A DNA stretch of 64,000 nucleotides from Carboxylicivirga marina (lineage in GTDB: Bacteria; Bacteroidota; Bacteroidia; Bacteroidales; Marinilabiliaceae), in NCBI RefSeq assembly GCF_016612505.1, contig NZ_JAENRR010000016.1, positions 29,565 to 93,564 of the forward strand, written 5' to 3'. The notes beneath the pieces were generated by a model. The model ran no database searches. It saw nothing but the letters and a program-made list of their open reading frames with translations, and was not told the DNA's origin. The position numbers were made by a program, and so were the translations under genes. Numbering within the stretch: position 1 is the stretch's first letter; each line of letters starts with the position of its first letter. This document shows, piece by piece, positions 35,213 to 43,471 of the stretch.

Positions 35213-35248
35213 TGCATTTATTCTTAACAGCGAATAGGTGCATTTTTT
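35213..35248 (+). promoter_or_regulatory. Attenuator-like hairpin in the carA leader
   Basis: TGCATTTATTC pairs fully with GAATAGGTGCA (11 bp, two G-U) around an 8-base loop. TTTTTT follows directly at 35243-35248, 33 bp before the carA ATG. An intrinsic terminator between promoter and start codon suggests transcription attenuation. The competing structure or ligand is not evident. Confidence 0.6.
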
Positions 35249-35281
35249 GTGTAGATAATATTGTAAAAAGTATTGATAGGT

Positions 35282-36361
35282 ATGCCTGAAGTACAGAAGA
35301 TTAAATTAGTGTTGGAAGACGGAACTGTCTTCGAAGGAAAATCATTTGGATACCATAAGTCGGTGGCCGGAGAAGTAGTGTTTAATACCGCCATGACTGG
35401 TTATCCTGAAAGTTTGACCGACCCATCATATGAAGGGCAAATACTTGTTTCTACCTACCCTCTTATTGGTAACTATGGTGTGCCAAAAAACGATACTGAG
35501 AATGGTATTCCTAAATTTCACGAATCGGATCGTATCCATATTTCAGGATTAATAATCTCTGATTACTCTTTTGAATATAGTCACTGGAATGCGGAAAATA
35601 GCCTCCGTGAGTGGTTGATTCAGAATAAAGTACCTGGTATCTTTGGTATCGATACGCGTGCTTTAACCATGATTTTACGCGAAAAAGGTTCGATGCTTGG
35701 TAAGATTGAAATTGAGGGGGAAGAGATTGATTTCGTAGATCCTAATAAAGAGAATTTAGTTGCCAAGGTTAGTGTTAAAGAAAAGAAGGTATACGGTAAC
35801 GGGAAACACAAAGTCGTATTGGTCGATACCGGAGCTAAAAACAACATTCTTCGTTGTTTACTTAAGCGCGATACAACAGTTATTCGTGTTCCTTGGGATT
35901 ATGACTTTACACAAGATGACTATGATGGTATCATGTTATCAAATGGACCTGGAGATCCGCAAATGTGTGAAGTAACCATTAAGCACATTCAAAAAGCTAT
36001 TGAAATAGGTAAACCGATATTTGGAATTTGTTTAGGTAACCAGTTATTGGGTATTGCATCAGGTGCATCTACTTATAAACTCAAATATGGCCACCGCGCA
36101 CATAATCACCCGGTGATCAAAGTAGGAACAGATACCTGTTATATCACCAGTCAAAATCATGGTTTTGCCATCGATAATGAAACACTTGGTGATGAGTGGG
36201 AACCGTTTTTTGTAAATATTAATGATAAGACTAACGAAGGGGTTAAGCATAAAACTAAACCTTTTTTCTCAACACAATTTCATCCGGAAGCATCAAGTGG
36301 ACCAACGGATACAGAATTCTTATTCGATGAGTTGATTGCAAGGATTGAAGAAAGTAAGTAA
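35282..36361 (+). CDS. carA: Carbamoyl-phosphate synthase small subunit (glutaminase)
   Basis: From ATG 35282 the protein is 359 residues. A TTG three codons earlier is less likely. The N-terminal CarA domain (KLVLEDGTVFEGKSFGY, GYPESLTDPSYEGQI) is followed by a class I glutamine amidotransferase domain. This has GPGDPQMCE, the nucleophile Cys in PIFGICLGNQLLGIASG and the His/Glu of FFSTQFHPEASSGP. It supplies ammonia to CarB, encoded 15 kb away on the other strand. The splitting of carA and carB to the two ends of the arginine cluster, each with a candidate ArgR site, is notable. Confidence 0.96.
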   Translation: MPEVQKIKLVLEDGTVFEGKSFGYHKSVAGEVVFNTAMTGYPESLTDPSYEGQILVSTYPLIGNYGVPKNDTENGIPKFHESDRIHISGLIISDYSFEYSHWNAENSLREWLIQNKVPGIFGIDTRALTMILREKGSMLGKIEIEGEEIDFVDPNKENLVAKVSVKEKKVYGNGKHKVVLVDTGAKNNILRCLLKRDTTVIRVPWDYDFTQDDYDGIMLSNGPGDPQMCEVTIKHIQKAIEIGKPIFGICLGNQLLGIASGASTYKLKYGHRAHNHPVIKVGTDTCYITSQNHGFAIDNETLGDEWEPFFVNINDKTNEGVKHKTKPFFSTQFHPEASSGPTDTEFLFDELIARIEESK

Positions 36362-36385
36362 TTGTATAATAGCTATATTATATGA

Positions 36386-36413
36386 AAGAGCAGCCAAGTG
36401 GTTGCTCTTTTTT
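36386..36413 (+). terminator. Intrinsic terminator after carA
   Basis: AAGAGCAGCC and GGTTGCTCTT (10 bp, one G-U) with an AAGT loop run into a T-tract. Confidence 0.8.
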
Positions 36414-36441
36414 ATTATTTTAGGTGTGAAAAAAATAGCTA

Positions 36442-38355
36442 ATGAAAAATCACTACCTAAGACCTTTATTGATTGTACTGAGTTTTGTATCCATACACTC
36501 TTCTATTGCCCAAATAAACTGGGAAGTATGGAATGAAGCCGAATCGTTGTATCAGAATAAACAGTATGCAGCAGCCCTTAATTATTTTTCAAAAATTGAA
36601 AAAGAGAATCCTTATTATGGGAATACTTATGTCCGGAAAAGTTATGCCAATTACCATCTGAAAAATTATAAAGATGCTTTGTTGGAATTAGAGAAGGCCT
36701 ATGTTTATAAGCCTCTCGACTCTCAGTATTTTTATATGAAAGGGCAGTTTCTTGATAAAAATGAAGAGTTTGATAAGGCATTATTCTACTTTGACTTGTT
36801 AATAAGTATGGAGCCAAATAACGCCCGTTATCGAAATTACCGGGGAAACATTCATTTGGAATCCCAACATTTTAAGAGTGCTATTACGGATTATAATTTT
36901 GTTTTAGCTCGTGATCCTAAAAAGTATAGTCTTTACTTTAGCCGTGGTGCAGCAAAGTTTAATCTTAAAATGAAACGCGAAGCTTGTCTGGATTGGTTGT
37001 ATGCAAAGGAGCACAATAAGTCATGTAAAAATTACTTCTTCTATAAATGTAACAACGAGGATTTGAGACCGATTACTCATCCAAAGTTCCCCATTGAGAA
37101 TATTGAAATGCCGGTTTGTGTTGTTGGAGTCGATTCAAGTGTGGTTAACTTTATCAGTTTAGAACTTAATTATCCTCTAAAGGCGCTGTTTAATGAAGAG
37201 GAAGGTATGGTGTTAGTTCAATTTGATATCTCAGAGGATGCGCAACTTGAAAATATCAAAGTATTACATTCTGTAACGCCTGAACTGGATGCAGAAGCCA
37301 TTCGTTTGGTTAATTTAACAAGTGGCAAATGGGTCAAACCTGCTACGAAGAATGGGAACGCCATACGCTCATCCCATGTTTTGCCAATCAGCTTTAGAAT
37401 TGAACAATTAAACTTTACCGAACAGAGTTTGCTGGAGCGTTTGAAGGGAGATGATGTCTCTGATAATAAAAAAATCATTCAAAGCTGCGCGGATTATCTA
37501 TTGATTAATCCTTTTGCTTATGATGTATTTTTAAAGAGGCAGGAGGCCCTAATGGCACTTGGGCTTAATGATCAAAAGAATTACAAAAGCATCTATAAGA
37601 AATTACGTTCATCATCAACATTTTTACATACTGAAATTATAAGTTATAGTAAGTGTGCTAAGTTGTACTTCAATGAAGAATGGGAACTTACAAGCCCTAA
37701 ATATGCTTGTTATTATCGTCTTGCTCAACTAGAAAATGGTTTAAGGATTGAGGGTGCTTATCGTGATTTTTTAATGGATGGAAGCTTATATTCATCTGGT
37801 GAACTTAACTATGGTAAAAAAGATGGCGCTTTTCAGTTTTTTTATCCAAACGGACAGTTAAAAAGCGAATACCTATTCGATAATGATATACCGTTAGGTT
37901 TATGGAAGTTTTATTTCGATGATGGTAAATCAAAGCATTTGGTAGAAATAAAAGATCATTCCTTCAATGTTATAAGCTCTTTTAATGAAGATGGGTGTCA
38001 AACCGTTGAGAAGAGTACCGGCAATTGGGAGTATCAAGTGCCAATTTATAATCATTCAGATACTTTAAATGTGACTGGTGAATTGCAAAATATGTTATGG
38101 GTTGGAGAGTGGGAGCTTAAGCTTTCAGATAACTTTAAACTAGTTGAGAAATATAAAAAGGGTAAATATATATCTGGAGAATATACTGAAAACGGAAAGA
38201 CTGTGCCTTTAAAAATTGCTCAGATTAAACCCAGCTTTCTGGTTCCTGGTGAAATTTTGAAGGCATCGAAGTTGGAGTTGGATCCTAAAATAAGACGTTC
38301 AACCTATAGTAATATGTTGGATAATTATCGATTCGAATATGTTACTAATTTATAA
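36442..38355 (+). CDS. TPR - TonB C-terminal domain - MORN/YwqK-like fusion protein
   Basis: This 637-residue protein has a signal peptide (LLIVLSFVSIHSSIAQ). Four or more TPR units cover about 26-190 (AESLYQNKQYAAALNYFSKIEKENP and following). A TonB C-terminal-like domain (about 230-325) reads LNYPLKALFNEEEGMVLVQFDISEDAQLENIKVLHSVTPELDAEAIRLVN. A second helical region leads to MORN/YwqK-type repeats (about 445-600: DGSLYSSGELNYGKKDGAFQFFYPNGQLKSEYLFDN). TonB C-terminal domains in such stand-alone secreted proteins may act as peptidoglycan or protein docking folds rather than in energy coupling. I know no named protein with this order. The gene precedes an AraC-type gene by 12 bp. Confidence 0.85.
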   Translation: MKNHYLRPLLIVLSFVSIHSSIAQINWEVWNEAESLYQNKQYAAALNYFSKIEKENPYYGNTYVRKSYANYHLKNYKDALLELEKAYVYKPLDSQYFYMKGQFLDKNEEFDKALFYFDLLISMEPNNARYRNYRGNIHLESQHFKSAITDYNFVLARDPKKYSLYFSRGAAKFNLKMKREACLDWLYAKEHNKSCKNYFFYKCNNEDLRPITHPKFPIENIEMPVCVVGVDSSVVNFISLELNYPLKALFNEEEGMVLVQFDISEDAQLENIKVLHSVTPELDAEAIRLVNLTSGKWVKPATKNGNAIRSSHVLPISFRIEQLNFTEQSLLERLKGDDVSDNKKIIQSCADYLLINPFAYDVFLKRQEALMALGLNDQKNYKSIYKKLRSSSTFLHTEIISYSKCAKLYFNEEWELTSPKYACYYRLAQLENGLRIEGAYRDFLMDGSLYSSGELNYGKKDGAFQFFYPNGQLKSEYLFDNDIPLGLWKFYFDDGKSKHLVEIKDHSFNVISSFNEDGCQTVEKSTGNWEYQVPIYNHSDTLNVTGELQNMLWVGEWELKLSDNFKLVEKYKKGKYISGEYTENGKTVPLKIAQIKPSFLVPGEILKASKLELDPKIRRSTYSNMLDNYRFEYVTNL

Positions 38356-38367
38356 GGTTGTTGATAG

Positions 38368-39294
38368 ATGGAAGTCGCAGAATATACAGCACGTGTTAAT
38401 AAAACGCTTGATTATATTGAATCAAACCTCGACCAGCAGTTTTCTCTGGATGAGTTAGCAGCTGTAGCTAATTTCTCCAAGTATCATTTCCATCGCATAT
38501 TTATGGGTGTGATGAATGAAACACCGTTTCAGTTTATTACTCGATTACGATTGCAACGAGCTGCCACCTTATTAGTGATGAACCATAACCTAAGGGTTGG
38601 TGAAGTGGCTTTTCAGTGTGGTTTTACTGATATTTCAATCTTTTCCAGAAATTTCAAACAGCACTTTGGTCAATCGCCAACTGCTTGGTTATATCAGATG
38701 CGTCAAAAAAGCAATTTGAGTCAAAGCAATAGCAATCTTGAGAAAGTCAAGGAGGAGTTAAGCGTCTACTTTTGTTCGTATACAAAATCACTAAAATGGA
38801 ATACGAATATGGATCTTAACAAGAGTATCGAAATTAAAGAGTTGCCGAATATGACAGTTGCTTAGGTGCGTCATATTGGGCCTTACAAAGGCAATGAAGA
38901 ATTGTTTAGAGGCCTATGGCAGAATATTATGACATGGGCAGGATCCCGTGGATTAATGGCACAATCAGACTTGAGGTCTTTAGCTGTTTATCATGATGAC
39001 CCGAACATTGCGGAAGAGATGAAGTTGCGAATCAGCATTTGCATTACAGTACCTGAAGATACTAAAGTTGATGGCGAAATAGGTAAGATGCAGATTGAAG
39101 GTGGGCAATATGTTGTGGTAAAATTTGAGGTGCAGGCGCATCAATTCGCTGATGCCTGGAACTGGATTTATGCCAGTTGGATTCCTGAAAGTGCTTACCA
39201 GCCTGATGATAAACCATGCTTTGAAATGTATACGGAAGAACCGAAAGACGAAACGTTTTTAGTAGATATATGTGTGCCGGTTCGGTCTATGTAA
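38368..39294 (+). pseudogene. AraC-family regulator with GyrI-like domain, interrupted by an in-frame TAG
   Basis: Reading from ATG 38368, the first 165 codons encode the AraC double helix-turn-helix (FSLDELAAVANFSKYHFHRIF; VGEVAFQCGFTDISIFSRNFKQHFG) and the beginning of a GyrI-like effector domain (IEIKELPNMTVA). A TAG stands at 38863-38865. The same frame continues without another stop for 143 codons with a good GyrI-like fold (VRHIGPYKGNEELFRGLW ... YVVVKFEVQ ... CFEMYTEEP). Relatives usually have Tyr before VRHIGPY, so TAT/TAC to TAG is the likely lesion. Both halves look otherwise undamaged, so the mutation is recent, or the stop is suppressed, or it is a sequencing error. Confidence 0.85.
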
Positions 39295-39589
39295 ATTGTG
39301 ATTTATAATTCAAGCAAAGCTGTCAGAACAGTCATGTAATTGAGTGAATAACCTTTTGACCTTTGTCAGTTTGTTCAGATGAACATATGCCTACTTCGGT
39401 GGAGCTTCGGGGCTTGTTCGTACCAACAAGGGTATAACTACGCTCCCAGCGAGGTTGATCCGAAGAAGGTACCTATTTGGTGCCATGTAGCTATGCTGAG
39501 GATGCTGCTCTATTTTTAGTCTGATGTAATTTTAATATCTTTAAAAAAACCGGCTGCTTTAACTCTATTTTAATCTAAACATTAATGTT
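39295..39589. other. Intergenic region with hairpins, no gene seen
   Basis: The sequence is more GC-rich than the usual spacers here. CTTGTT/AACAAG (39413-39430) forms a short stem inside a wider CTTCGG...CCGAAG pair (39405-39410 and about 39463-39468). No open frame of note, tRNA or promoter was recognised. It could be a structured RNA or remnant repeat. Confidence 0.35.
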
Positions 39590-39820
39590 ATGGAAGATTT
39601 AATTAACATCTACTCAGATACCGAACTTACTGTTGCTCATCTTAAAAATGCTTTAGCTGATAATGGTATCGAATCGATGATAAAAAACGATTATGAGTCT
39701 GGCGTATCTGCTGGTTTCGTGGCTGGAACTCAAACCTCCGTTGATTTATATATCTTTAGTAAAGATGCAGATATAGCCCAGCCAATTGTTGATAAATTTG
39801 TAAGCGAACTTAAAAAGTAA
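39590..39820 (+). CDS. DUF2007 domain protein
   Basis: This 76-residue protein is a single DUF2007 (putative signal-transducing) domain: INIYSDTELTVAHLKNALADNGIESMIKND followed by VDLYIFSKDADIAQPIVDKFV. These small alpha/beta proteins bind or sense unknown partners. No TM segment is present. The gene ends 5 bp before a serine/threonine dehydratase gene, implying a shared transcript. Confidence 0.85.
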   Translation: MEDLINIYSDTELTVAHLKNALADNGIESMIKNDYESGVSAGFVAGTQTSVDLYIFSKDADIAQPIVDKFVSELKK

Positions 39821-39825
39821 TTCGA

Positions 39826-40770
39826 ATGAATTTACCTCTTGCCGCTGATATTGAAAAGGCTTACGAACAGATTAAACCATTTGTACATCAAACGCCTGTT
39901 CTGACTTGTAAGAGTATTAATGAAATATGTGGAGCGGAACTTTTTTTTAAATGTGAAAATCTGCAAAAGGTGGGTGCTTTTAAATATCGCGGAGCTACCA
40001 ATGCTGTTTTGTCTTTATCTGACGAACAAAAGAAGCATGGCGTTGCTACTCACTCATCTGGAAACCACGCAGCAGCATTAGCTTTAGCCGCGAAAATTAA
40101 TGGCGTGAAAGCACATATTGTGATGCCGGAAAATGCACCTGAGATTAAGAAGAAAGCTGTGGCAGGTTATGGTGCGCAGATTACTTTTTGTCAACCAACA
40201 TTAGCGGCACGTGAGAGTACTTTGGAAGAAGTGATTCGTCAAACTGGTGCTGTTATGGTTCATCCTTACAATCAATGGGAAGTGATTTGCGGACAAGGAA
40301 CGGCATCATTAGAATTATTGCAGGATAATAAAGATTTAGATATCATCATGACTCCTGTTGGTGGAGGAGGTTTGCTGAGTGGTACTGCTACATATGTAAA
40401 AGAAGTTTTTCCTCAGCTGAAAGTAATTGCGGGTGAGCCAGCAAATGCAGATGATGCCTATCAGTCCTTCAGGAAGGGCGTTTTTCAGCCTGTTGTCAAT
40501 CCGGATACTATTGCTGATGGTCTGCGTACCTCATTAGGTTCACTAACGTTCGAAATAATCAAGAAAAAAGTCGATGACATTTATCTGGTGTCAGAAGAGA
40601 GTATAATACAGGCCATGCGACTAATATGGGAGCGCATGAAACTTATAGTTGAGCCATCGTCGGCTGTGCCATTAGCTGCGGTTCTTGAGAATCAGGCTTT
40701 ATTCAAAAATCAAAAGATTGGAATAGTTATAACGGGTGGGAATGTTGATTTACAGAATCTTCCCTTTTAG
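39826..40770 (+). CDS. PLP-dependent serine/threonine dehydratase or serine racemase
   Basis: This 314-residue fold-type II PLP enzyme has the Schiff-base Lys in LQKVGAFKYRGATNAVLSL, SSGNHAAALALAAKINGVKAHIVMPENAP and the phosphate loop VGGGGLLSGTA. It has no C-terminal ACT regulatory domain, so it is the catabolic/short type. Family members deaminate L-threonine or L-serine, and some racemise serine. The two cannot be told apart from sequence. A terminator follows 8 bp after the stop. Confidence 0.88.
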   Translation: MNLPLAADIEKAYEQIKPFVHQTPVLTCKSINEICGAELFFKCENLQKVGAFKYRGATNAVLSLSDEQKKHGVATHSSGNHAAALALAAKINGVKAHIVMPENAPEIKKKAVAGYGAQITFCQPTLAARESTLEEVIRQTGAVMVHPYNQWEVICGQGTASLELLQDNKDLDIIMTPVGGGGLLSGTATYVKEVFPQLKVIAGEPANADDAYQSFRKGVFQPVVNPDTIADGLRTSLGSLTFEIIKKKVDDIYLVSEESIIQAMRLIWERMKLIVEPSSAVPLAAVLENQALFKNQKIGIVITGGNVDLQNLPF

Positions 40771-40777
40771 ATAAAAG

Positions 40778-40810
40778 AAAAATGCCTCGCAATGATATCG
40801 AGGCATTTTT
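40778..40810 (+). terminator. Intrinsic terminator after the dehydratase gene
   Basis: AAAAATGCCTCG and CGAGGCATTTTT form a 12-bp perfect stem with a 9-base loop. The A and T ends make it usable from both directions, including for the convergent lipoprotein gene ending at 40938. Confidence 0.85.
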
Positions 40811-40937
40811 GGGGAACGTAACAAGCAATTAAATTTGCTCAACTACAGTATGTTGAATTACTGATAGGTGATCAATGATTTACAATATATGTGCCAAAGT
40901 CTATCGTTGGAGTCTATTTGTGTTAATGTAAATAGTT

Positions 40938-41375
40938 TTAATTCCAGATGCGAAGAATGCTTCCGCTTACTGATGTTTGGTAGCGTTTAAGTGGCCATTT
41001 GGCCGGGCCTTTAACAATGCTGCCATATTCGGCTGCTACATTAAATTCAGAACCGCATTCAGGACACTTTAAAACAACATCACCCTTGTTAACCTCTTCC
41101 ACAAAGAATGAACCAGTCTTATCGTGTTGGTGTGTACACATCAAATCAAATGCATAAAACTCAGTTGGTGTAACTTCAAATACCACAACCCCATTGATTC
41201 CGACATAGCGGTTAGTGCCTCCCGGCATTACTATAAAAGGATTGCTTCCGGAGTATTGAGGATTGTCAAGGTTTATCTCTGCGGTAAAACGAATATTAGG
41301 TATAATTTCTACACTATCTTTTTGACAAGCTAATGTGAAAAATGGTATTAATAGTAGCGTAATGAGCTTCTTCAT
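40938..41375 (-). CDS. Rieske-like lipoprotein with Cys3-His1 ligand set
   Basis: This 145-residue protein has a lipoprotein signal (LLLIPFFTLAC, lipid-Cys17). The C-terminal half is Rieske-like: box I has FDLMCTHQHDK (Cys80, His82) and box II has KCPECGSEFNV (Cys104, Cys107). A classical Rieske box II is C-x-x-H, so the second His is replaced by Cys here, as in a three-Cys one-His set. It could bind a [2Fe-2S] cluster with altered potential, bind zinc instead, or have lost the cluster. It stands alone with no cytochrome or oxygenase genes. Confidence 0.8.
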   Translation of the reverse strand: MKKLITLLLIPFFTLACQKDSVEIIPNIRFTAEINLDNPQYSGSNPFIVMPGGTNRYVGINGVVVFEVTPTEFYAFDLMCTHQHDKTGSFFVEEVNKGDVVLKCPECGSEFNVAAEYGSIVKGPAKWPLKRYQTSVSGSILRIWN

Positions 41376-41557
41376 TGAAATCTATTTATCTACAGTAACG
41401 TTTTTGTTTTTCCTTTATTGCAAAAATAGTAAATGCGATTCAGTCAAATGCCTTGATGTTTGCAAACAATTTAAACGAAAATGACGTATTACTAATCGAA
41501 GTTTGCTATTCTTCGTTTAAAAAATGGTAATTTGGCTCAGTATTAAATAAGAAAGTC

Positions 41558-41977
41558 ATGGACGATATTGGTAACATACTGTATATACTTGCTATGCTGG
41601 CAGCATTGGTTTTTAGCGCAATTAAAAAGCAGAAACAAGCCAAAAAGCCAAGACCGATGCCCGAAAATGAAAGCCGGCCTGAGCATGATCCAATGCAAGA
41701 GCCGGAGGAAGATATATTAGGTGAGTTAAGGGAGCTGTTTCAAAAGCCTCAGCAAGAAGTTGTGAAAGAGGAAAAGGTAAAAAAAGTAGCGAAGGATGTG
41801 CCCTTGTACATGCAAGCTAAAAAGAAAGAAACAAAGCGTGCGATGACATCTAAAAAAGAGCATGTTAAAGTAGGAGAGCTTGAAGATGATAATGAAGGGT
41901 TTGAGTTTGATAAAGAGCAAATAGACTTAAGGCAAGCTGTCATTTACTCAGAGATTTTGAAACGGCCATATGTGTAA
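41558..41977 (+). CDS. Small membrane-anchored protein of unknown function
   Basis: This 139-residue protein has one N-terminal TM helix (IGNILYILAMLAALVFSAI). A highly charged cytoplasmic tail follows, rich in Lys, Glu and Pro (KKQKQAKKPRPMPENESRPEHDP), ending with EQIDLRQAVIYSEILKRPYV. The last 20 residues look conserved in style with small Bacteroidota proteins of unknown role. I do not recognise the family. The greA promoter starts about 50 bp downstream. Confidence 0.7.
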   Translation: MDDIGNILYILAMLAALVFSAIKKQKQAKKPRPMPENESRPEHDPMQEPEEDILGELRELFQKPQQEVVKEEKVKKVAKDVPLYMQAKKKETKRAMTSKKEHVKVGELEDDNEGFEFDKEQIDLRQAVIYSEILKRPYV

Positions 41978-42026
41978 TCAACTGCCATTGCACTAGTTGT
42001 TTATGGTGAGTGTGAGCGGTTGCTTT

Positions 42027-42057
42027 TTTGAACTTAATGATAACTTTTGTATATTTG
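42027..42057 (+). promoter_or_regulatory. Promoter of greA-HIT operon
   Basis: TTTG (42027-42030) and TATATTTG (42050-42057) are separated by 19 bp, a textbook Bacteroidota promoter. The leader to the greA ATG is about 170 nt, unusually long, and has no obvious gene. Confidence 0.75.
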
Positions 42058-42232
42058 TAACAAAGAGTTCTGGGAAATCGGGATTCTTTATTTTTTTTAT
42101 ATAACGGTACAGAATTATAGTAAGATAGAAGTAAGAGATGTCGTACGAAGTCATAAGAGATTCGAAATATTAAACGTTCGAATGAAAATTGCACAAGAAG
42201 TATGAGAGCTTAACTACATTAAATTTAGAGAC

Positions 42233-42697
42233 ATGAAATATATAACCGAAGCTGGCTTAAAGAAGCTTAAAGAAGAATTGCATCAATTAGAGACTTTTGA
42301 ACGTCCATCTATTTCGAAGCAAATTGCTGAGGCACGTGATAAAGGTGATTTATCAGAAAATGCAGAGTACGATGCCGCAAAAGAAGCTCAGGGCTTACTG
42401 GAGATGCGTATTGCTAAATTGCAAGACACAGTTGCCAATAGCCGAATCATTGATGAATCGCGCATTGATACGTCAAAAGTACAATTGCTAAACAAGGTGA
42501 AAATTAAAAACCTAAAGAATAAGGCAAGCATGACTTATACTTTAGTGCCTGAAAGTGAGGCGAATCTTAAAGAAGGCAAAATATCTATTTCTACACCAAT
42601 CGCCAAAGGTTTATTGGGTAAAGAAGTTGGTGACCAGGTGGAGATTCAGGTGCCAAATGGTTTAATGACTTTTGAAATTGTTGAAATATCAATTTAA
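42233..42697 (+). CDS. greA: Transcription elongation factor GreA
   Basis: This 154-residue protein has an N-terminal coiled coil with the acidic tip GDLSENAEYDAAKEAQ, whose Asp/Glu residues reach the RNA polymerase active site. The C-terminal FKBP-like domain has PIAKGLLGKEVGDQVEIQVPNG. It rescues backtracked polymerase by stimulating RNA cleavage. It is followed after 10 bp by a HIT protein gene. Confidence 0.96.
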   Translation: MKYITEAGLKKLKEELHQLETFERPSISKQIAEARDKGDLSENAEYDAAKEAQGLLEMRIAKLQDTVANSRIIDESRIDTSKVQLLNKVKIKNLKNKASMTYTLVPESEANLKEGKISISTPIAKGLLGKEVGDQVEIQVPNGLMTFEIVEISI

Positions 42698-42707
42698 GAA
42701 ATAAGCC

Positions 42708-43100
42708 ATGTCTACCATTTTTACCAAAATCGTCAAAGGAGAAATTCCATGTTACAAAATTGCTGAAGATGACCGCTTCTTTGCATTTCTGGATATTAAT
42801 CCTTTAGCTAAAGGGCATACCTTGGTTATCCCTAAGCAGGAAACAGACTATTTATTTGATTTGGAAGATAATTTATTGGCTGATATGAATGTGTTTGCCA
42901 AGAAAATTGCCATTGCACAAAAGAAAGTAATAGATTGTAAACGAGTTGGAGTGGCTGTATTGGGATTAGAAGTGCCTCATGCACACATACATCTCATTCC
43001 GATGAATAGTGAGGCAGACGTGAATTTCAGGAATCCGAAATTGAAATTGGAAAAAGAGGAGTTTGAATCTATTGCAGATGCTATTCGAAAAGCACTGTAA
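42708..43100 (+). CDS. HIT family nucleotide hydrolase
   Basis: This 130-residue protein has FTKIVKGEIPCYKIAEDDRFFAFLDINPLAKGHTLVIPK and the histidine triad motif PHAHIHLIPM. HIT (HinT-like) proteins hydrolyse nucleoside phosphoramidates or dinucleoside polyphosphates. It is co-transcribed with greA and closed by a terminator. Confidence 0.92.
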   Translation: MSTIFTKIVKGEIPCYKIAEDDRFFAFLDINPLAKGHTLVIPKQETDYLFDLEDNLLADMNVFAKKIAIAQKKVIDCKRVGVAVLGLEVPHAHIHLIPMNSEADVNFRNPKLKLEKEEFESIADAIRKAL

Positions 43101-43122
43101 TCAGAAACATTATAATATACAG

Positions 43123-43150
43123 AAAGAGCTGCATTCGTAGCTCTTTTTTT
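43123..43150 (+). terminator. Intrinsic terminator after the HIT gene
   Basis: AAAGAGCT and AGCTCTTT enclose an 8-base loop, followed by a run of T. Confidence 0.82.
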
Positions 43151-43372
43151 TTGTTTCATAGACCTAGTTCGTTAATACTGTGTCGTTTGAAAAGTATGTA
43201 TAATTTACAATAGATTGTCAGTGACAAATTACATACGCAGCTCACAAAACAATTACCACATACCGTCGTTTACATCCTGATGGGCTTACATTATTTTGAC
43301 GAATGAACTGTTTTGGGCCGTCAATCGCTCCGGACTGATGGCGAAAATAAACGTGGTTCGTCAATTTTTAAT

Positions 43373-43380
43373 TATGTTTG
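43373..43380 (+). promoter_or_regulatory. Putative -7 box of the type IX accessory operon
   Basis: TATGTTTG matches TAnnTTTG, 91 bp before the ATG at 43472. The -33 region has no clear TTG. The spacer 43151-43471 otherwise holds nothing recognisable. Confidence 0.45.
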
Positions 43381-43471
43381 TAAGTGATGGAACTTTATTA
43401 ATTATCAGGCGTATAATGCTTAGTTGTTGAGCGGTTTGGGGACAATACGTTTGTTAACAATATTAATGGGG

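Noticed and set aside
38863..38865. Reassigned TAG codon (alternative genetic code)
   Set aside because: Many intact genes in the window end in TAG, including argC, proC, proA and gltA, so TAG is an ordinary stop here.
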